A stretch of DNA of 64,000 nt from Microbotryomycetes sp. JL201 (Eukaryota > Basidiomycota > Microbotryomycetes), in assembly GCA_033819885.1 (NCBI GenBank), contig JAQYUZ010000018.1, positions 124,001-188,000 on the forward strand, in the 5' to 3' direction. Numbering within the stretch: position 1 is the first letter of the stretch; the number at the start of each line of letters is the position of its first letter. A program made the translations under genes and the position numbers. This document shows, piece after piece, positions 1-11,200 of this stretch. The notes below the pieces were generated by a model. It saw only the letters and a program-made list of their open reading frames with translations, was not told the origin of the DNA and ran no database searches.

Positions 1-282
1 CAGTCGCCCGCTGCTCTGACGGCGGATTGGGTCTTAGTAGCATAGCTGACACATTCGCCGTCGGAGACACTGGCACGTCAATCATGAGCATCATGCGCCG
101 AGCGCGCGATAGACTGCTGGACTACGCCCTGGAGAAACAATCGAAGGTGGCTGCTTATACCGCCTCTTTCGAGCGAGAGAGAGGGGGCCGCAAAGTGATC
201 GCAGGCAGCAATTCGGGATGCGCTTTGGCGGATCGAAGTGCCTTGTTCGAGGTCGGAGCTGTTTGCATGCTCTTGCTGTAGT
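1..282. other. Left-edge stretch without a supported gene
   Basis: Short overlapping open frames occur on both strands but none shows a recognisable motif or a splice partner. This is the 3' side of the minus-strand SET-domain gene that stops at 283, so part of it is probably that gene's 3' UTR. Confidence 0.4.
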
Positions 283-970
283 TTAGCTTGCTTCTTGACG
301 TCTCTCGCGCCAAAAACCTTTGCCATAGCTGACGCAAATCTCGACTTGCTTGTCTACGCCCCTCGGACCAGCCCATATTGCCATTCTGCGACCGACCACT
401 TGACCTGTCTTGCGGTCTTTCCACTCTCGCAGTTCGAACACAGCGTTCGGCTTGTCAGCCACACCTCGAAAGTCGTTGACGTATCGGGCCTCATTGCCAG
501 CTCTCGTAGCGTCAATTGCGACGACAGTCCACGACTGTTGGTTATTGAGATTATTGTCAGCGGTGGGCGCCACTTGCTCCTTCGACGGATCGGTCCTGCG
601 CTCCAGTGTCAGGTCATAATCGCTTGTCGGGTCGCTGTCGAGCTCTGTGTGTACTATTCCAACGTAATCTCTGATCCATGTGCCAGGTTCTAGTTTTCTT
701 GGACCATTAAACAGTCCGCGCTGCCCGTGCGCCGGATGCTTGTCGTCGGCAATCAGCCGAATATGTACTTTCGGAGGCGGGTTCGGCGTCGATGGCGACG
801 GTGTGCAGTACATGACCCGCAGTTCCTTCGGTAAGCGAGCTGACGGCTGCGGGCAGTTGAGGTACTGCAGTCCCGGCGTCCAATTTGACGGTGCATGTGC
901 CTGCAGACAGTAATGTTCAAGCTCAGAACATCATGCGGATATAGCGGAATGCGCGTCTTGCCTGGCTCAT
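283..970 (-). CDS. Small SET-domain protein
   Basis: Predicted 208-residue SET-domain protein, probably a protein-lysine methyltransferase or a degenerate relative. The main exon is 900-283. It carries HPAHGQRGLFN near residue 60, then PG.WI.DYVG, then GNEARYVNDFRG followed by PNAVFE near 138-155, and ends with EICVSYGKGFWRER. These match the order of SET motifs: the GNEARY..D stretch stands where RF.NHSC is usual, and the final EICVSYGKGFW matches the E.L..YG...W end. The canonical NHSC cysteine is absent (NDFRG instead), so catalysis is uncertain. The start is inferred: a 9-nt first exon (970-962, ATG AGC CAG) followed by a GC-AG intron (961-901, donor GCAAGA) enters the main exon in phase; this join is tentative. 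The next gene on the same strand is also a SET protein but of a different subfamily. Confidence 0.7.
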
Positions 971-1166
971 GGCATTTCTAGCGAGTAAAACGCAGGGACA
1001 CAGCTGCAACACCCCTTGATTATATGTCAGATTCCAGGGCGTGGCACACGCAAGCAAAGATACAAGTCATCTACTTTGAACTCCCTCTATTGCTCACACC
1101 GGTCTACATCTAAAGCAGCTCGCGGGCCAATCTAGTCACGTGACCTACTGGTGGCCACGACGCCAA

Positions 1167-2771
1167 TCACTTTTTCTGCTTCTTCTCCTTTCTATCGGCG
1201 GAGGCGTCTCCTTTGCGCTTCTGCCTGCCTTCTGCCTTGAGTTCTTTGACCTGCTTGTTCACTGCGTCCAGCGCGCCCGCCAATATCCGCTTTTCACCCA
1301 GTCGTACAATAATAGCCATGCGTTTTCTTGACGGCAAGGTCGGGTCTTGCAGCAGATTCTCATCATCCTGCATACATTTGGCTCGTTGGCGTGTAGCGGC
1401 ACAAATCATGCACAAGCGGGCTTACGTCGATCGAAGTGGAGTAGTCTTGCAGTCTCGCCTTGAGCACGTGAATAACCCACTTGGCACTGTCTGGTTCAAG
1501 CTTGCCCTTTGGTGGACTGCCTTTCTTGACCGCTTTGTCAAAGTCTGCCTGGTCCATCAAGAACGTCCGCACCGCCGACAGCAGTTCGATCGGAAGCTCG
1601 AGATCTCTCTCGATCGAGCATGTGCTAGGCCGTCAGAAACCCTAGTCAGCTTCGGTCATGACTCGTTAGAATCTGAGACGGACTCGTCAATGCCACAATC
1701 GAGCAAGAAATCTGCCCTGGCTTCTTTCTGCACATCATTGAGCTTGCTTGCTTGTCCACCAACAACATCCGCTACGAGCTTCAGCGAAACCTCGACAAGG
1801 TCGTTCCCGTTCTCTTCGTCTACATGTCCGTATCGCCGCAACAGATCCGAATTTGGTGGTTCCGCATACGTATTCCAAATTTGCTCGCCTTTTTTGATCG
1901 GTTTTGTAGACATCATATTGAGCGTCTTGGGCTCGTAGAAAAGTCGAGCCTGTGTTAGAGGGTGGTCAGCAGTTGCTGAAACAAAATTATCGCTTCGATC
2001 GCCTGTACAGACATTGTCGCAGTCATATCTTGCGTTGAGCAAATCGGCCATGGGTACCATGGCGACGTCTCCCACATCTTCTCGCTCTTCCTCCTCGTCT
2101 TCGTCCTCGTCATCGCTGTCATCGTCTTGCTCCGGCTTGTCTTTCGAATCCACATGGAATGACCTACTTAGGATCAGACTTCCCATCCAATGAAATCTCT
2201 CCAAAGAATAGTTTCTCAAATCGCCAAACACGTCGGAATGTTTTTCGACAAACGGCTTCACGACGTTCTCGAATTCGGCGTCCGCGTCGGCCTTGCCAAT
2301 CTTGTCAAGCACCATCGAGCCAGTCAACTCTTTCAATTCTTGCTCATTCCACCACATGAGTGACGAAAATGATTCGATAGGCGGCATCAATGCGAAATAG
2401 GGCTGCCAAGTTGAATCTGGCTTGAGTGACTCGTACATCATGCATAAGATGAGTGGCGTCCACCCGTTCAGCTCTGCAAACTCTTCTCGTGGCAATTGAG
2501 GTGGGAGGCTCGAGTTGGCGATTGTGAGCAAGTGCGTTCGAGGGATGGAGAACAAGAGCTCGTCCGTCTACGAGTGTACATAGTCGTCAGCAATTGTGCT
2601 TTCGGGTCCGGGAACTTCACTTGCATGTATATCTCTCAATGCAACGGCACCGCGGCCCATGCCATCGAATTGAGTTAACCCCACGGCGGAAGAGATCTCG
2701 CCACCGGCCGCCTTTAACCACTCATAGAAAGCGGCTTCATCAAGTGTTGACGTTTGAGCTGAAGATCCCAT
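1167..2771 (-). CDS. RKM4/SETD6-like SET-domain lysine methyltransferase
   Basis: Predicted 477-residue SET methyltransferase of the Rkm4/SETD6 class; yeast Rkm4 methylates ribosomal protein L42 (family knowledge). Exons 2771-2625, 2567-1663, 1606-1426, 1367-1167; summed length is a multiple of three. N-terminal FDGMGRGAVALRDIH..ELLFSIPR is the family opening. The centre has ADLLNARYDCDNV and IWNTYAEPPNSDLLRRYG, equivalent to the DxxNH and YG..sN.dLL.kYGF motifs. A Rubisco-LSMT-type substrate-binding domain follows and ends in MAIIVRLGEKRIL plus a Lys-rich tail. An acidic Asp/Glu insert sits in the SET domain near residue 190. The first intron has a GC donor (GCAAGT at 2624-2619); this join gives RDIHTDELLFSIPR with the family spacing. 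Intron 2 (1662-1607, donor GTCATG) is the least certain. An in-frame ATG at 2864 exists, but 2771 fits family length better. Confidence 0.85.
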
Positions 2772-3719
2772 TTTGACCCCGAAAAGTCCCGAGATACAGT
2801 CTGTGGGCCAACCTTTGAACCCTTTGGTCAGCGGTTGAACGACGCGCAGTGTACGTGAGCCCATAGCGACACGTCCAAGCCGGGCCAGGGCTCATTTGAC
2901 ATGTCTAACAAGGCCGTGGCCGCGTTGCAAGGCAACGGATAGAGCGCGTTGAGCTGAATTGATGCTTCGACGAGAGACCATCGCAAAAGTTTCGACGCAG
3001 AGAAGCACGGCCATGCTTACTTTGTCGAGCAACGCGTAGATGTATTGATCCCAAATAAGTGCGCGATTTTGCGAGATCGGATGTGCGTGGGGGTTCAATT
3101 TGGCCTAAGTCAGCACTTATTGGCATCCTTCGGATTCAATTTGGTAGTATGCAGATAGGCGAGGACTCTTTGTGGCCCTGGTCCATCGATGTAGCTATGT
3201 TATAGCGACCTCGTCAGGAGGCCTACTTGCGCAAACACCTGCATCTCGCTCACAATATCAGGTGGCATTTTCGAGGAGAGCTCAGGTTCCGAAGGGATCG
3301 AGATGTACGACGGACTTGGCACGGTTACATCAAGCAACTCATAGAAAATTGGTATGCTTCTCAGCGTTGCGGGCTGATGCTTCGCTTGTCTCTATCTCGC
3401 CCGAGCTTTTTTGGACTTGGCCGCCTTTCCGGCTTTAATATGAAACCAAGACGGGATCTTAGTGTTTCTGTTTTTGTGAAGAGGAGAAATCCTAATAGGC
3501 ATCGATTACAATCTGCTCGTTATCTCCGGCTCTTCAGGCTATTCTCGGCCAGGGCTCACCGAAAGCCGAAAATCCGCTTGCGCGGAGGTCCGAGGCCCGC
3601 GCTGCCCGCACGCAAACCTGGGGATTCGGCTACCATGACGAATCCGGGTCCTCAGAGAAAGGAAAAGTTGCAGATGGGGTTTGAGCTCATAAACTACATT
3701 GCCGCTGCCTGCGAGGAAA
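2772..3719. other. Intergenic, no supported gene
   Basis: Divergent region between the RKM4-like gene (minus) and the first LPxY-family gene (plus). A long plus-strand open frame (3227-4066) runs into the next gene in another frame, is Arg-rich, has no recognisable motif and looks like chance. Minus-strand frames at 2892-3126 show nothing recognisable. I see no third copy of the LPxY family here. Confidence 0.4.
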
Positions 3720-4166
3720 ATGAGCGATTTCACATTGTCGCCCATCGAAAGTCAACCCTGCGTCTCGCGGTCAGAGCCGGGCCACCTGCCAGACTATGCT
3801 CAAGTTGTGCAAGACGGACTGGAAGAACCACCAGCATACCCGAGCAGACCACTTCCCGGCAAAGTCGTGTACAAGTCGACAAGCGATATGATTCAGGTTG
3901 CTCTTTTTGGTTCAATCTTGTTCTCGAGGCCACGGATCTTCAGACGGAAATCAACTGCAAGCGAGAGGAGGAACGAAGAGTCTCTGACTTTGCAAGCACC
4001 AGAAGACATTTATCTGCCATCCTACGAGGCAGCATTGTATCCAGGCGTTGCACAAACTACGTATGAGGTGGACCTGTGGCAAAACTTGCCCCGAAGCGGC
4101 AACGACAGGCGCAATGAAGCGTGGGGAGCAGCTGTCATCGGAAGGTCAATGTATCCCACCCTCTGA
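3720..4166 (+). CDS. LPxY tandem-family small protein, copy A
   Basis: Unrecognised 148-residue protein, single exon, ATG at 3720 (context GAAAATGAG). It is paralogous to the next gene downstream. Three PY-like motifs are visible: LPDY at 23-26, PPAY at 37-40 and LPSY at 99-102. Motifs of the form PPxY/LPxY are known ligands of WW domains in HECT ubiquitin ligases and their adaptors (family knowledge); any such role here is inference. A short hydrophobic stretch (IQVALFGSILF, 58-68) is followed by an Arg/Lys-rich patch. The last 30 residues (DLWQNLPRSGND, WGAAVIGRSMYPTL) are the part best conserved with copy B. No signal peptide, catalytic motif or convincing membrane span is seen. Confidence 0.6.
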   Translation: MSDFTLSPIESQPCVSRSEPGHLPDYAQVVQDGLEEPPAYPSRPLPGKVVYKSTSDMIQVALFGSILFSRPRIFRRKSTASERRNEESLTLQAPEDIYLPSYEAALYPGVAQTTYEVDLWQNLPRSGNDRRNEAWGAAVIGRSMYPTL

Positions 4167-4688
4167 ATCCCTCGATGCCTCTTCCGAGCGTAAAGTGACG
4201 CAGGCATATGGTCGACAACTGAGGAGGCTGTCAACTACGGCGTGAAAAGGCAGTTGTATATATGACTTTTCTTGTTTTCTGGGGGGTGTTGTAAAACTAT
4301 AAGAATTCAATGAGCACATCAGTCAGAAATAGGTGTGTATCACATGGCCCGAGAAGCCCGAGGCTCGGCAAGGATCAGTCTGACTGATGCGCCGAAGCCC
4401 ACACTCAAGTTTCTGATCGATCAAGCACGTCCTGTGACGTGCGCAGAATGATTTCAGAAGCTGACTGATGTTGGAATGAGCATGATTCAGCCACCGGGTT
4501 AAGCAGAATGCGCAAGTATCCGGTTGCAATTGGCGGGTCACGAGCCGGTCAGTGCTGACTAGTCAGCAGCTGGAAGACCGACGCGAAATTGCTCTTTCAC
4601 TTTCGAGGTGTTCTTCTGTGTTCTCTTGCGGAGTTTCAGGTGGATTTGGCTGACAATGTCGAGCACAAGCTTGCTGAATTGCTGTCAA
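4167..4688. other. Spacer between the two LPxY paralogues
   Basis: About 520 bp separating copies A and B. No open frame with a motif or splice partner is seen; presumably holds the 3' UTR of copy A and the promoter of copy B. Confidence 0.4.
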
Positions 4689-5063
4689 ATGGCGTCAAAC
4701 TTTGACTGGTCGACCGAACTAGCATATTGTCCGCCTCAACACCTGGATGCGGACAATTCAGTCAGATCCAAAGTCGCGGACACCGCTCATCGATTCTCGG
4801 TGCTGGGATCGGTCATAGTATTTTGGCGGCGAAAGCCCTCATTTAGGGAAACAGAAGCAGGCAAGACCGACCGGAGCCTACTACGCAGGCAGCCACGACA
4901 TGTCCGTCTTCCATCGTACGACGAAGTGGTGAAGCTGGGCGATGTGCATCAGTACGAAGCACGATCAAGTTCTTTGTGGCGAAATATGCCTCGCGGTGGC
5001 GACGATGGGCGACATGTGTGGGGATCAGCAGTAGTCGGTCGTCACATGTACCCGTGTTTGTGA
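4689..5063 (+). CDS. LPxY tandem-family small protein, copy B
   Basis: Unrecognised 124-residue paralogue of the preceding gene. I chose ATG 4689 because translation from there aligns best with copy A; in-frame starts upstream at 4656 and 4608 (the latter GTG) exist. It keeps a short hydrophobic stretch (RFSVLGSVIVFW, 36-47), a basic patch, one LPSY motif at 74-77, and the C-terminal block SLWRNMPRGGDDGR, WGSAVVGRHMYPCL. Shared pattern with copy A: LW-[QR]-N-[LM]-PR-x-G-[ND]-D, then WG-[AS]-AV-[IV]-GR-x-MYP-x-L at the very end. It lacks the first two PY motifs of copy A. Divergence outside the C-terminus suggests an old duplication. Confidence 0.6.
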   Translation: MASNFDWSTELAYCPPQHLDADNSVRSKVADTAHRFSVLGSVIVFWRRKPSFRETEAGKTDRSLLRRQPRHVRLPSYDEVVKLGDVHQYEARSSSLWRNMPRGGDDGRHVWGSAVVGRHMYPCL

Positions 5064-5379
5064 ACGTGACCTTATCTGTGTGGCTGCACGAGGATGCAGT
5101 CACTAATGTATGCTCCCATGTATTGTCTAATTTTGTATTTTCCCGTGTCAATCAGTGGTCCAGCTTTTCCTTGTAAAATTTGCTTTCAAGTACCTTGAGC
5201 GACGTCGCAGTGAACATGAACACTTCGTCTGCTCGGCGTCCGTCCGGGCATGCGTCGCGTCAGGCGCGCGCCCAGACCCGTCTCTGAAAATTTTGCTGAA
5301 AAAATGCGGGGTAAAATGCGCGAAAAAGCTCAGAGTTGCCGCTCGCACGCTGGCTTTGTGCCGTCCATCGAGCTTCGAG
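5064..5379. other. Upstream region of the NCS1 permease
   Basis: About 316 bp between copy B and the permease start. It holds a GATAAG-type site in reverse orientation at 5071-5076 and a run of AT-rich sequence near 5288-5320. No gene is seen. Confidence 0.4.
5071..5076 (-). promoter_or_regulatory. Possible GATA-factor site ahead of the NCS1 permease
   Basis: CTTATC on the plus strand (GATAAG on the minus), about 305 bp upstream of the permease start codon. Fungal nitrogen-regulated permease genes are commonly controlled by GATA factors through this core (family knowledge). A hexamer occurs often by chance, so this is suggestive only. Confidence 0.25.
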
Positions 5380-7702
5380 ATGGCCACCGCAAGGCTACGC
5401 AAGCTTGACAACAAGCTGGCCTTGGCCAAGCCTGCGTCCGCCGTACGTCGCTGAACGCTCTCGCGTGTGCCGGCGGCAGCTCGTGCGAGGCAGGAATCGC
5501 TCACGCGCAACACCACCGTATCCTGCAGTTTGCACCCGATCATGTCTGGTCAAACGTTGACATGGGCGAGTCTGAGCACCGACTGCGTGTCGCAGTGCGG
5601 ATGGGTGCTGACTGTCGCGTGACCTTTCGTCGACCTTATCGCATCGTTCTCGCGCTTGCTCCAATCGATCGCTTGACCTGTGTGACACTTGCCATGCCTT
5701 GATCGCTATGACATCGTCACAGAACCCGTCCCCAAAGACGAGTGGACCTGGGGCGCTGGTACTTTTGCTGTACGTGCCGTGCTTCCCTGCGCCACTGCCA
5801 AGCGACCGAATATCACGCTGACGTTCTTGCGGTTCGACAGGCTTACTGGTTCAGGTGCGCTGAAGAGTTATGCCAACGCCGTCCATGTCGGATTCTGACA
5901 ATCGTTGCTCGGCACCAGTGATCTGATCAACGCTGTCAGTCTTGTGCCGCGTCCTGCCTCCCCTTTGCGCAAGCTAGACTGACTCTACCTGACACAGGGA
6001 TCGTGGTCTCAAGTCTCTGCGTTTGTCGTGCTCGGCCTGACATGGTGGCAAAGCATCCTCGCCGTCTTTCTTGGCGGTCTGATCATCTCGGTAAGCGCAA
6101 CCACTGTATCCTTAACCAATATACCTATGAAGCACGACTCAAGACGCATCACTACAATGACAGATCGTCATTGCCTTGAATGGTATCATTGGAGCACGGA
6201 TACATACGCCGTTCGCTATCACGTCTCGCGCTAGCTTTGGATACATCGGTTCTCGTTTCCCGGTCATCTCACGCATGGTCATCGCGTGGTTCTGGTTCAG
6301 CGTCAACAGTTTCCAAGGCGGTCTGTCGGTCAAGCTCATGCTGATTGCCATCTGGCCATCATTCCGTAATTTCAAGAACCACTTGCCGGCGTCATCTGGT
6401 ACTACAAGCCAAGACATGTTGTGCTTTTTTCTCTTTTGGCTGTGCGTCCTGAGAAGCTCAGAAACAAGAAACGGGACACACGTTGTCTGATTCGAGTGGC
6501 TTGCATACACAGCTTGCAGTTCCCGTTGACGTTCATCCATCCTCGCAAGCTGCAACCCGTCTTCCTGCTCAAGGCCGTATCGTTGCCTCTTGTGGCGATT
6601 GGCATGACCGGATGGGCGATCTGGAAGGCTGGCGACCAACGCAGTGCCGTCTTGTCCCAGAAGGGCGAGCTCAGCGGCACTGCTTTCTTCTTTGCGTTTG
6701 CCACTGCCGTCTCGAATACTGCCTCGACTTGGTCAACCATGTCGTGCTCGATCGGCGACTTTTCGAGGTATTGCAAGAACCCCTCGGCCGCGTGGATTCA
6801 AGTGGCGAGCGTGCCCTTGCTTTGGACGATCACCGCCATTCTCGGAGCTATTGTTTCCAACATGATGCTTGCCGTTTACGGCGAAGTTTTGTATCAGCCA
6901 TTTGATGTGATCGACAAGTGGCTCCTGAACCCTACGTCGGCCGGTCGCGCCGCGGCGTTCTTCTGCAGCCTTGCGTGGGGCCTAGGCAACGCCACGACCA
7001 ATTTGACGGCCAACAGCATTTCTGCCGCCAACGATATGGCCGTCCTGTTTCCAAAGTACATCAACCTTTTCCGCGGCCAGCTTTTCTGCGCCGTTGTTGG
7101 TTGCTGGGCGTTCTGCCCGTGGCTCGTGCTCGCGAGCGCACAGAGTTTCCTTTCGTTCATGGCTTCGTACGCCGTCATTCTCGCCCCTCTTGCCGCGATT
7201 CTTGCATCGGATTACTTTTTGGTCAAACGTAAAAAGTACGACGTCGTGGCGTTATATGACCCGTCGAGCATCTACCGATATACTTGGGGCATCAACTGGA
7301 GAGCCTTCGTGGCGCTCGCGTGTGGTGCCGGCCCAAATCTGCCTGGCATGGCAAAGTCACTCAACTCTGACGTCGAGATTGGCAACTTGCGATGGGTTTA
7401 TTGCATGTCGATCATCTTTGGCTGTAAGTCGAGGGCATGCGATCTTGGCTCCTAGCCTGACTTTAAGACGTCTTCTCGGACCCTCTCAAACAGTGACGGT
7501 TGCGAGCAGTGTACATTGGATACTTCATCGCGTGTTCCCGGACCGACGATCAATCATCGAGACAGAGATCACGTCTGTCGACGTCTTGGCCGGCTTTGTG
7601 CCTCAATATGCACATATGGCAGAGTCAGCGTCCTCGCATGACAATAGCTCGTTTGACAAGGAGGCGGCATCTGAAGAGACTAAGGCGAGACGACACTCTT
7701 GA
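5380..7702 (+). CDS. NCS1-family nucleobase/allantoin-type permease
   Basis: Predicted 558-residue plasma-membrane symporter of the NCS1 family (uracil, allantoin, uridine, cytosine and related substrates); the exact substrate cannot be told. Nine exons: 5380-5442, 5529-5565, 5723-5769, 5841-5854, 5919-5943, 5998-6090, 6164-6441, 6513-7423, 7494-7702, summing to a multiple of three. Joining the small exons gives VWSNVDMEPVPKDEWTWG, the NCS1 N-terminal signature, then AYWFSDLINAVSL and GLTWWQS. Later come IIGARIHTPFAI, HLPASSGTTSQDMLCFF, QFPLTFIHPRKLQPVF and ANDMAVLFPKYIN, all family hallmarks. About twelve membrane spans are expected. The intron after exon 2 (5566-5722) has a GC donor (GCGAGT). 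Exons of 37, 47, 14 and 25 nt make this gene easy to mis-annotate. Confidence 0.9.
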
Positions 7703-8282
7703 CACTGCCAGGGGGCGATCGGATAGGAGTCTTTTGTAGCCTGGTCGTGATCACATTCCTGACGCATGTAATTTTCATATTATTTTATCTCACGTACCGG
7801 CTTGCTATGTCTTCAGCATGGCGAACTGTAGATCGTTGCGCAGCTCTCGAGTCTGCGCTCTCACACTGCAATTGCCCGCGCCCAAGCATCGCCATCCGAA
7901 GCCCTCCCTTGTTCCCATCAATACATACATTGTCTGGATCTGTTTGGCGGCTGTGTGCTGCTCGGTTGCGTGCAGTGTGAGTTGGCATGGTCGGGTCACA
8001 CGCCTGCTTCTCCGCGCGCGCGCGCGCGTCACCCGACGCGTTTCTGCCCTGGCTCGGCGGTGCTGACTAGGTGTGTCTGCTGTTGTGCTACAGTGAGGTC
8101 CTAGACTGGTGCATGGGCAGACTGTGCGCACACAACGCGTCGCGCGTCTCGCACTAGCGTGACAGACTCGGCCGGCCCTGACTTGCAGCACACGGGCGCA
8201 TCTGGCTGATCTGCCTTGATTCTCGTCGCCAAGTCAAAGGACAGCATCGTTGCGAGACGCGACCGGGACCGTGGGGAAACGC
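7703..8282. other. Intergenic region with a CG dinucleotide run
   Basis: About 580 bp between the permease and the next plus-strand gene. It contains the (CG)8 tract at 8013-8028 and otherwise nothing I can name; open frames here lack motifs. Confidence 0.4.
8013..8028. repeat. (CG)8 dinucleotide tract
   Basis: Sixteen uninterrupted alternating C-G bases in the upstream region of the gene at 8283. Such tracts can form Z-DNA in vitro; no function is implied. Confidence 0.7.
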
Positions 8283-11200
8283 ATGGCCCACTCTGGCTCA
8301 CACAACCCCGGCAGCTCGCGCCAGGCCCTACCCGACACGTTCCTAGCATCGCCAAACACACGACAGGGACCCAGAGCACTCCCTCCCGGTGCAGCATACG
8401 CGCCTCAGACGCTGCGTGCCTCGCACACAGCCTACGATGCCGCCAATGCCGGTCACCAGATCGGCACCACACACTCGCAAGACTTCGGCAGCCTCAACGG
8501 TCAAACCCGCTCGGACGCAGGTGCTGTCGCCTCGGAGGTACCCCAGCGCGCCGGTCTGCCGATGCAGCCGTCTTTGAGCGACTCATCGTCCGGTCCTTCA
8601 ACCGTCCGACCGACGCTGCCGACGCCGCCCTCATCGAGAGCAGACTCTGAACAAGATTTGAGGACCCCGCGGACAAATCGCAACAACTCGGCCCCATTAC
8701 CTTTGAAGGACGATGGACGTGCAGTAGAGTCAGACCAAGCATTGGCGTCGTCGATCGGCCTGGCACGCCCAGTGGCAAGTCGTTCTGCGCTTCAGCCGCC
8801 TCCATTCGTCAGAAGGCCGACGGATGTGTCCCAAGATGGCGATTATGCGCTTCCGCTCCAGTTCTCACCCATACCTGCCCATATGAACTCTGAGCAAGAT
8901 CAGGGTGACTATGGCGTGCAATCGCGCCCGGGGCCATCCTCAAGATCCGCGTCGTATCCAGCCACACCATCTGCGCCGTCTGGCAGCGCTATGCTAACGA
9001 GAACTTCCATTGACCGCAACTCCGTCTCGTCACTCCAGAGACCGTCAACGATTCCGTCGTTCGTACCTGCGGCGGCGTTCTCAGCGAACGACAGAGGGCC
9101 ATACCCGCCAATCAGCCCGAGCAGCTCCAAACTAGATTCTGTGTCATACGTTGGCGCGTCCATCGCTGATCAGTCTACCCTTGGTGTTGCTCGAGGCAAT
9201 CCTCGACAAGGGTCCGGCGCCAGTGAGAGCGAGATGCTCGTTGTCGCTGGACCAGCGGACACAAACTCTCAAGACGCTCGTCGACTACCAAGAATTCTGA
9301 CAGACCTGCCTACGAGCATGGTCGGCGTTGGACGCAACTCTATCGTAAAATCTGCCTCGAACGCTTCTCCGCAACAAGCATTTGCCGGCCTCGTAGACCC
9401 TTCACCTTCTTCATCGCCAATTCAACAACAATTTGCTCAACAACACACAGGGCATGGTCCACCACAGCCGTCGTTTGTCAGTCCTCGGACGGGCAGTGCT
9501 CGACTGCCTTCTGCTCAACCGCCGCAGCCGCCACCTCATCTTGTCCCTCAACCGGAAATTTGCGTTGAATGCATGATGAGGGATAGGGACATGGCGGACG
9601 TCGACGTTCTCGGCGAAGGTGTTTGGGACAGGGACAGCGATGTCGAGTTTGAAGAGGCTGTCAAGTGGGAAGACGAGCACGGAAGTAGTGCTGATCACGG
9701 TAGGGGGACGACAGGCAGTGAGGAGAGCGGCAGTGGGGTGCACGGAGCTTTGACAAGCAGAAGTAGACGGAGAAGTAGGGAAGGAATGAGCGGCGGCAGT
9801 CGCGAGAGCGTTGGCGGCAGGAGCTCAATGTATGGTGGACCCAATGCAAGAAGGAGAATAGGTCGAGGACAGCTCTTGACTTCCGCAAATCTCAAGCTGT
9901 GGACGAGCATGGTGAGTGTCCCGACCATCGAAGCGGTTCGTGTGTGCTGACATTAACTTGCCTCGCCGTGCAGAACTCGCCGGCATCGTCGCACCGATGG
10001 CGAACGCTGCAGACTTATTTGGCCACGCAGGCGCACCTGCTCGAGATGGAACGGCATGCTCGAGAGGCAACAGCGGCTGAAAAAGAACGGATACGGAGCG
10101 CAAAAGCTGCAGATGTGCGGTTGTCTGCGCCCACGCTCGCTTCCGCGCGAAGTCGGTCATCGACAACGCTCGCTAGCGGCTTCGTCGCTGGGGACGAGTT
10201 TGGCAAAGAGGACAGACACAGTCGCGTATTGACCAAGAACAAGTCTCGACAGCATGGCGCCGACGAGCAGCAGCAACGAGCGTCCATCTTATCGCTGCAG
10301 CCGCGGGTTACGAACGCATCGCAGGCTTCCATTCATGGACCATCTTCTCACGACATGCAGAGTTACTCGTATGGGGATCAACCTTGGCTCTCGAACGCAA
10401 CAAGACGCTACTCTTCATCAAACGGCGGACCACCGACACCTGGTTCTGCTGCGTCCTCGGTGAAAGGCTACAGCTTTGGCAAGTTTGCTCGCAGCTCTAC
10501 CGATCTACGGTCTACAGCCAGTCCTCGTAGCGTTTCCCCAGCGCGCACGAGCTTGGGTGTTGAAGAGAGACGTGGATCGGTTTGGTCCAAGTTTCGCCAG
10601 AGCGCGTCACAGTCGGTCTTGTCGTTTGCGCCCTCATTCGCGCCGTCGGGATCAATGATGGACATGCATCTTGGCTTGTCCATGGATCACCGGGGCAGTT
10701 ACACACTCTACGACACGTATCCGTCAATGTCGGATCCTGCCGTGGCTCGACACGTCGAACAGGAGCGAGACAAGGCATTGGCGAACGGCGAACGGCCAGC
10801 TCTTGTGCCCAAGAGTAAGAAGGGCATCAAAGGCTTTTTCAGCAAACTCGTCGGAGGTGGTAGCAGCAGCGACAAGAGGGAGAAGAAGATCACGAGCGTG
10901 CCAGCACGCGAACCGCCATTCGCAGCGTACGACTATTTCGACAGTCAGGACCTAGCCCCTCCGCCTCCTTTGTCTGCTCTGGCGAACGAGCCCAGGAATC
11001 ATGGGCGGTCGCCGTCAAGCTCGTCCGTCGATTCTTTCGGTGGTCCGTACACGCCTCCTCCGCCGTTGCACTCTCGCCTGTCAAACAACGGATCGCTGGG
11101 TCCGAACGACTATGTTTTTCGAGGGCCAAATGCTGCGACCGACCGTGGCAGTATCATGACGAACGGCTCATTCACGTCGACCAGATCCAAAGGTCCGACA

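Noticed and set aside
3227-4066. 279-codon plus-strand open frame
   Set aside because: It overlaps the better-supported LPxY gene in another frame, is Arg-rich with no motif, and has no matching paralogue frame in copy B.
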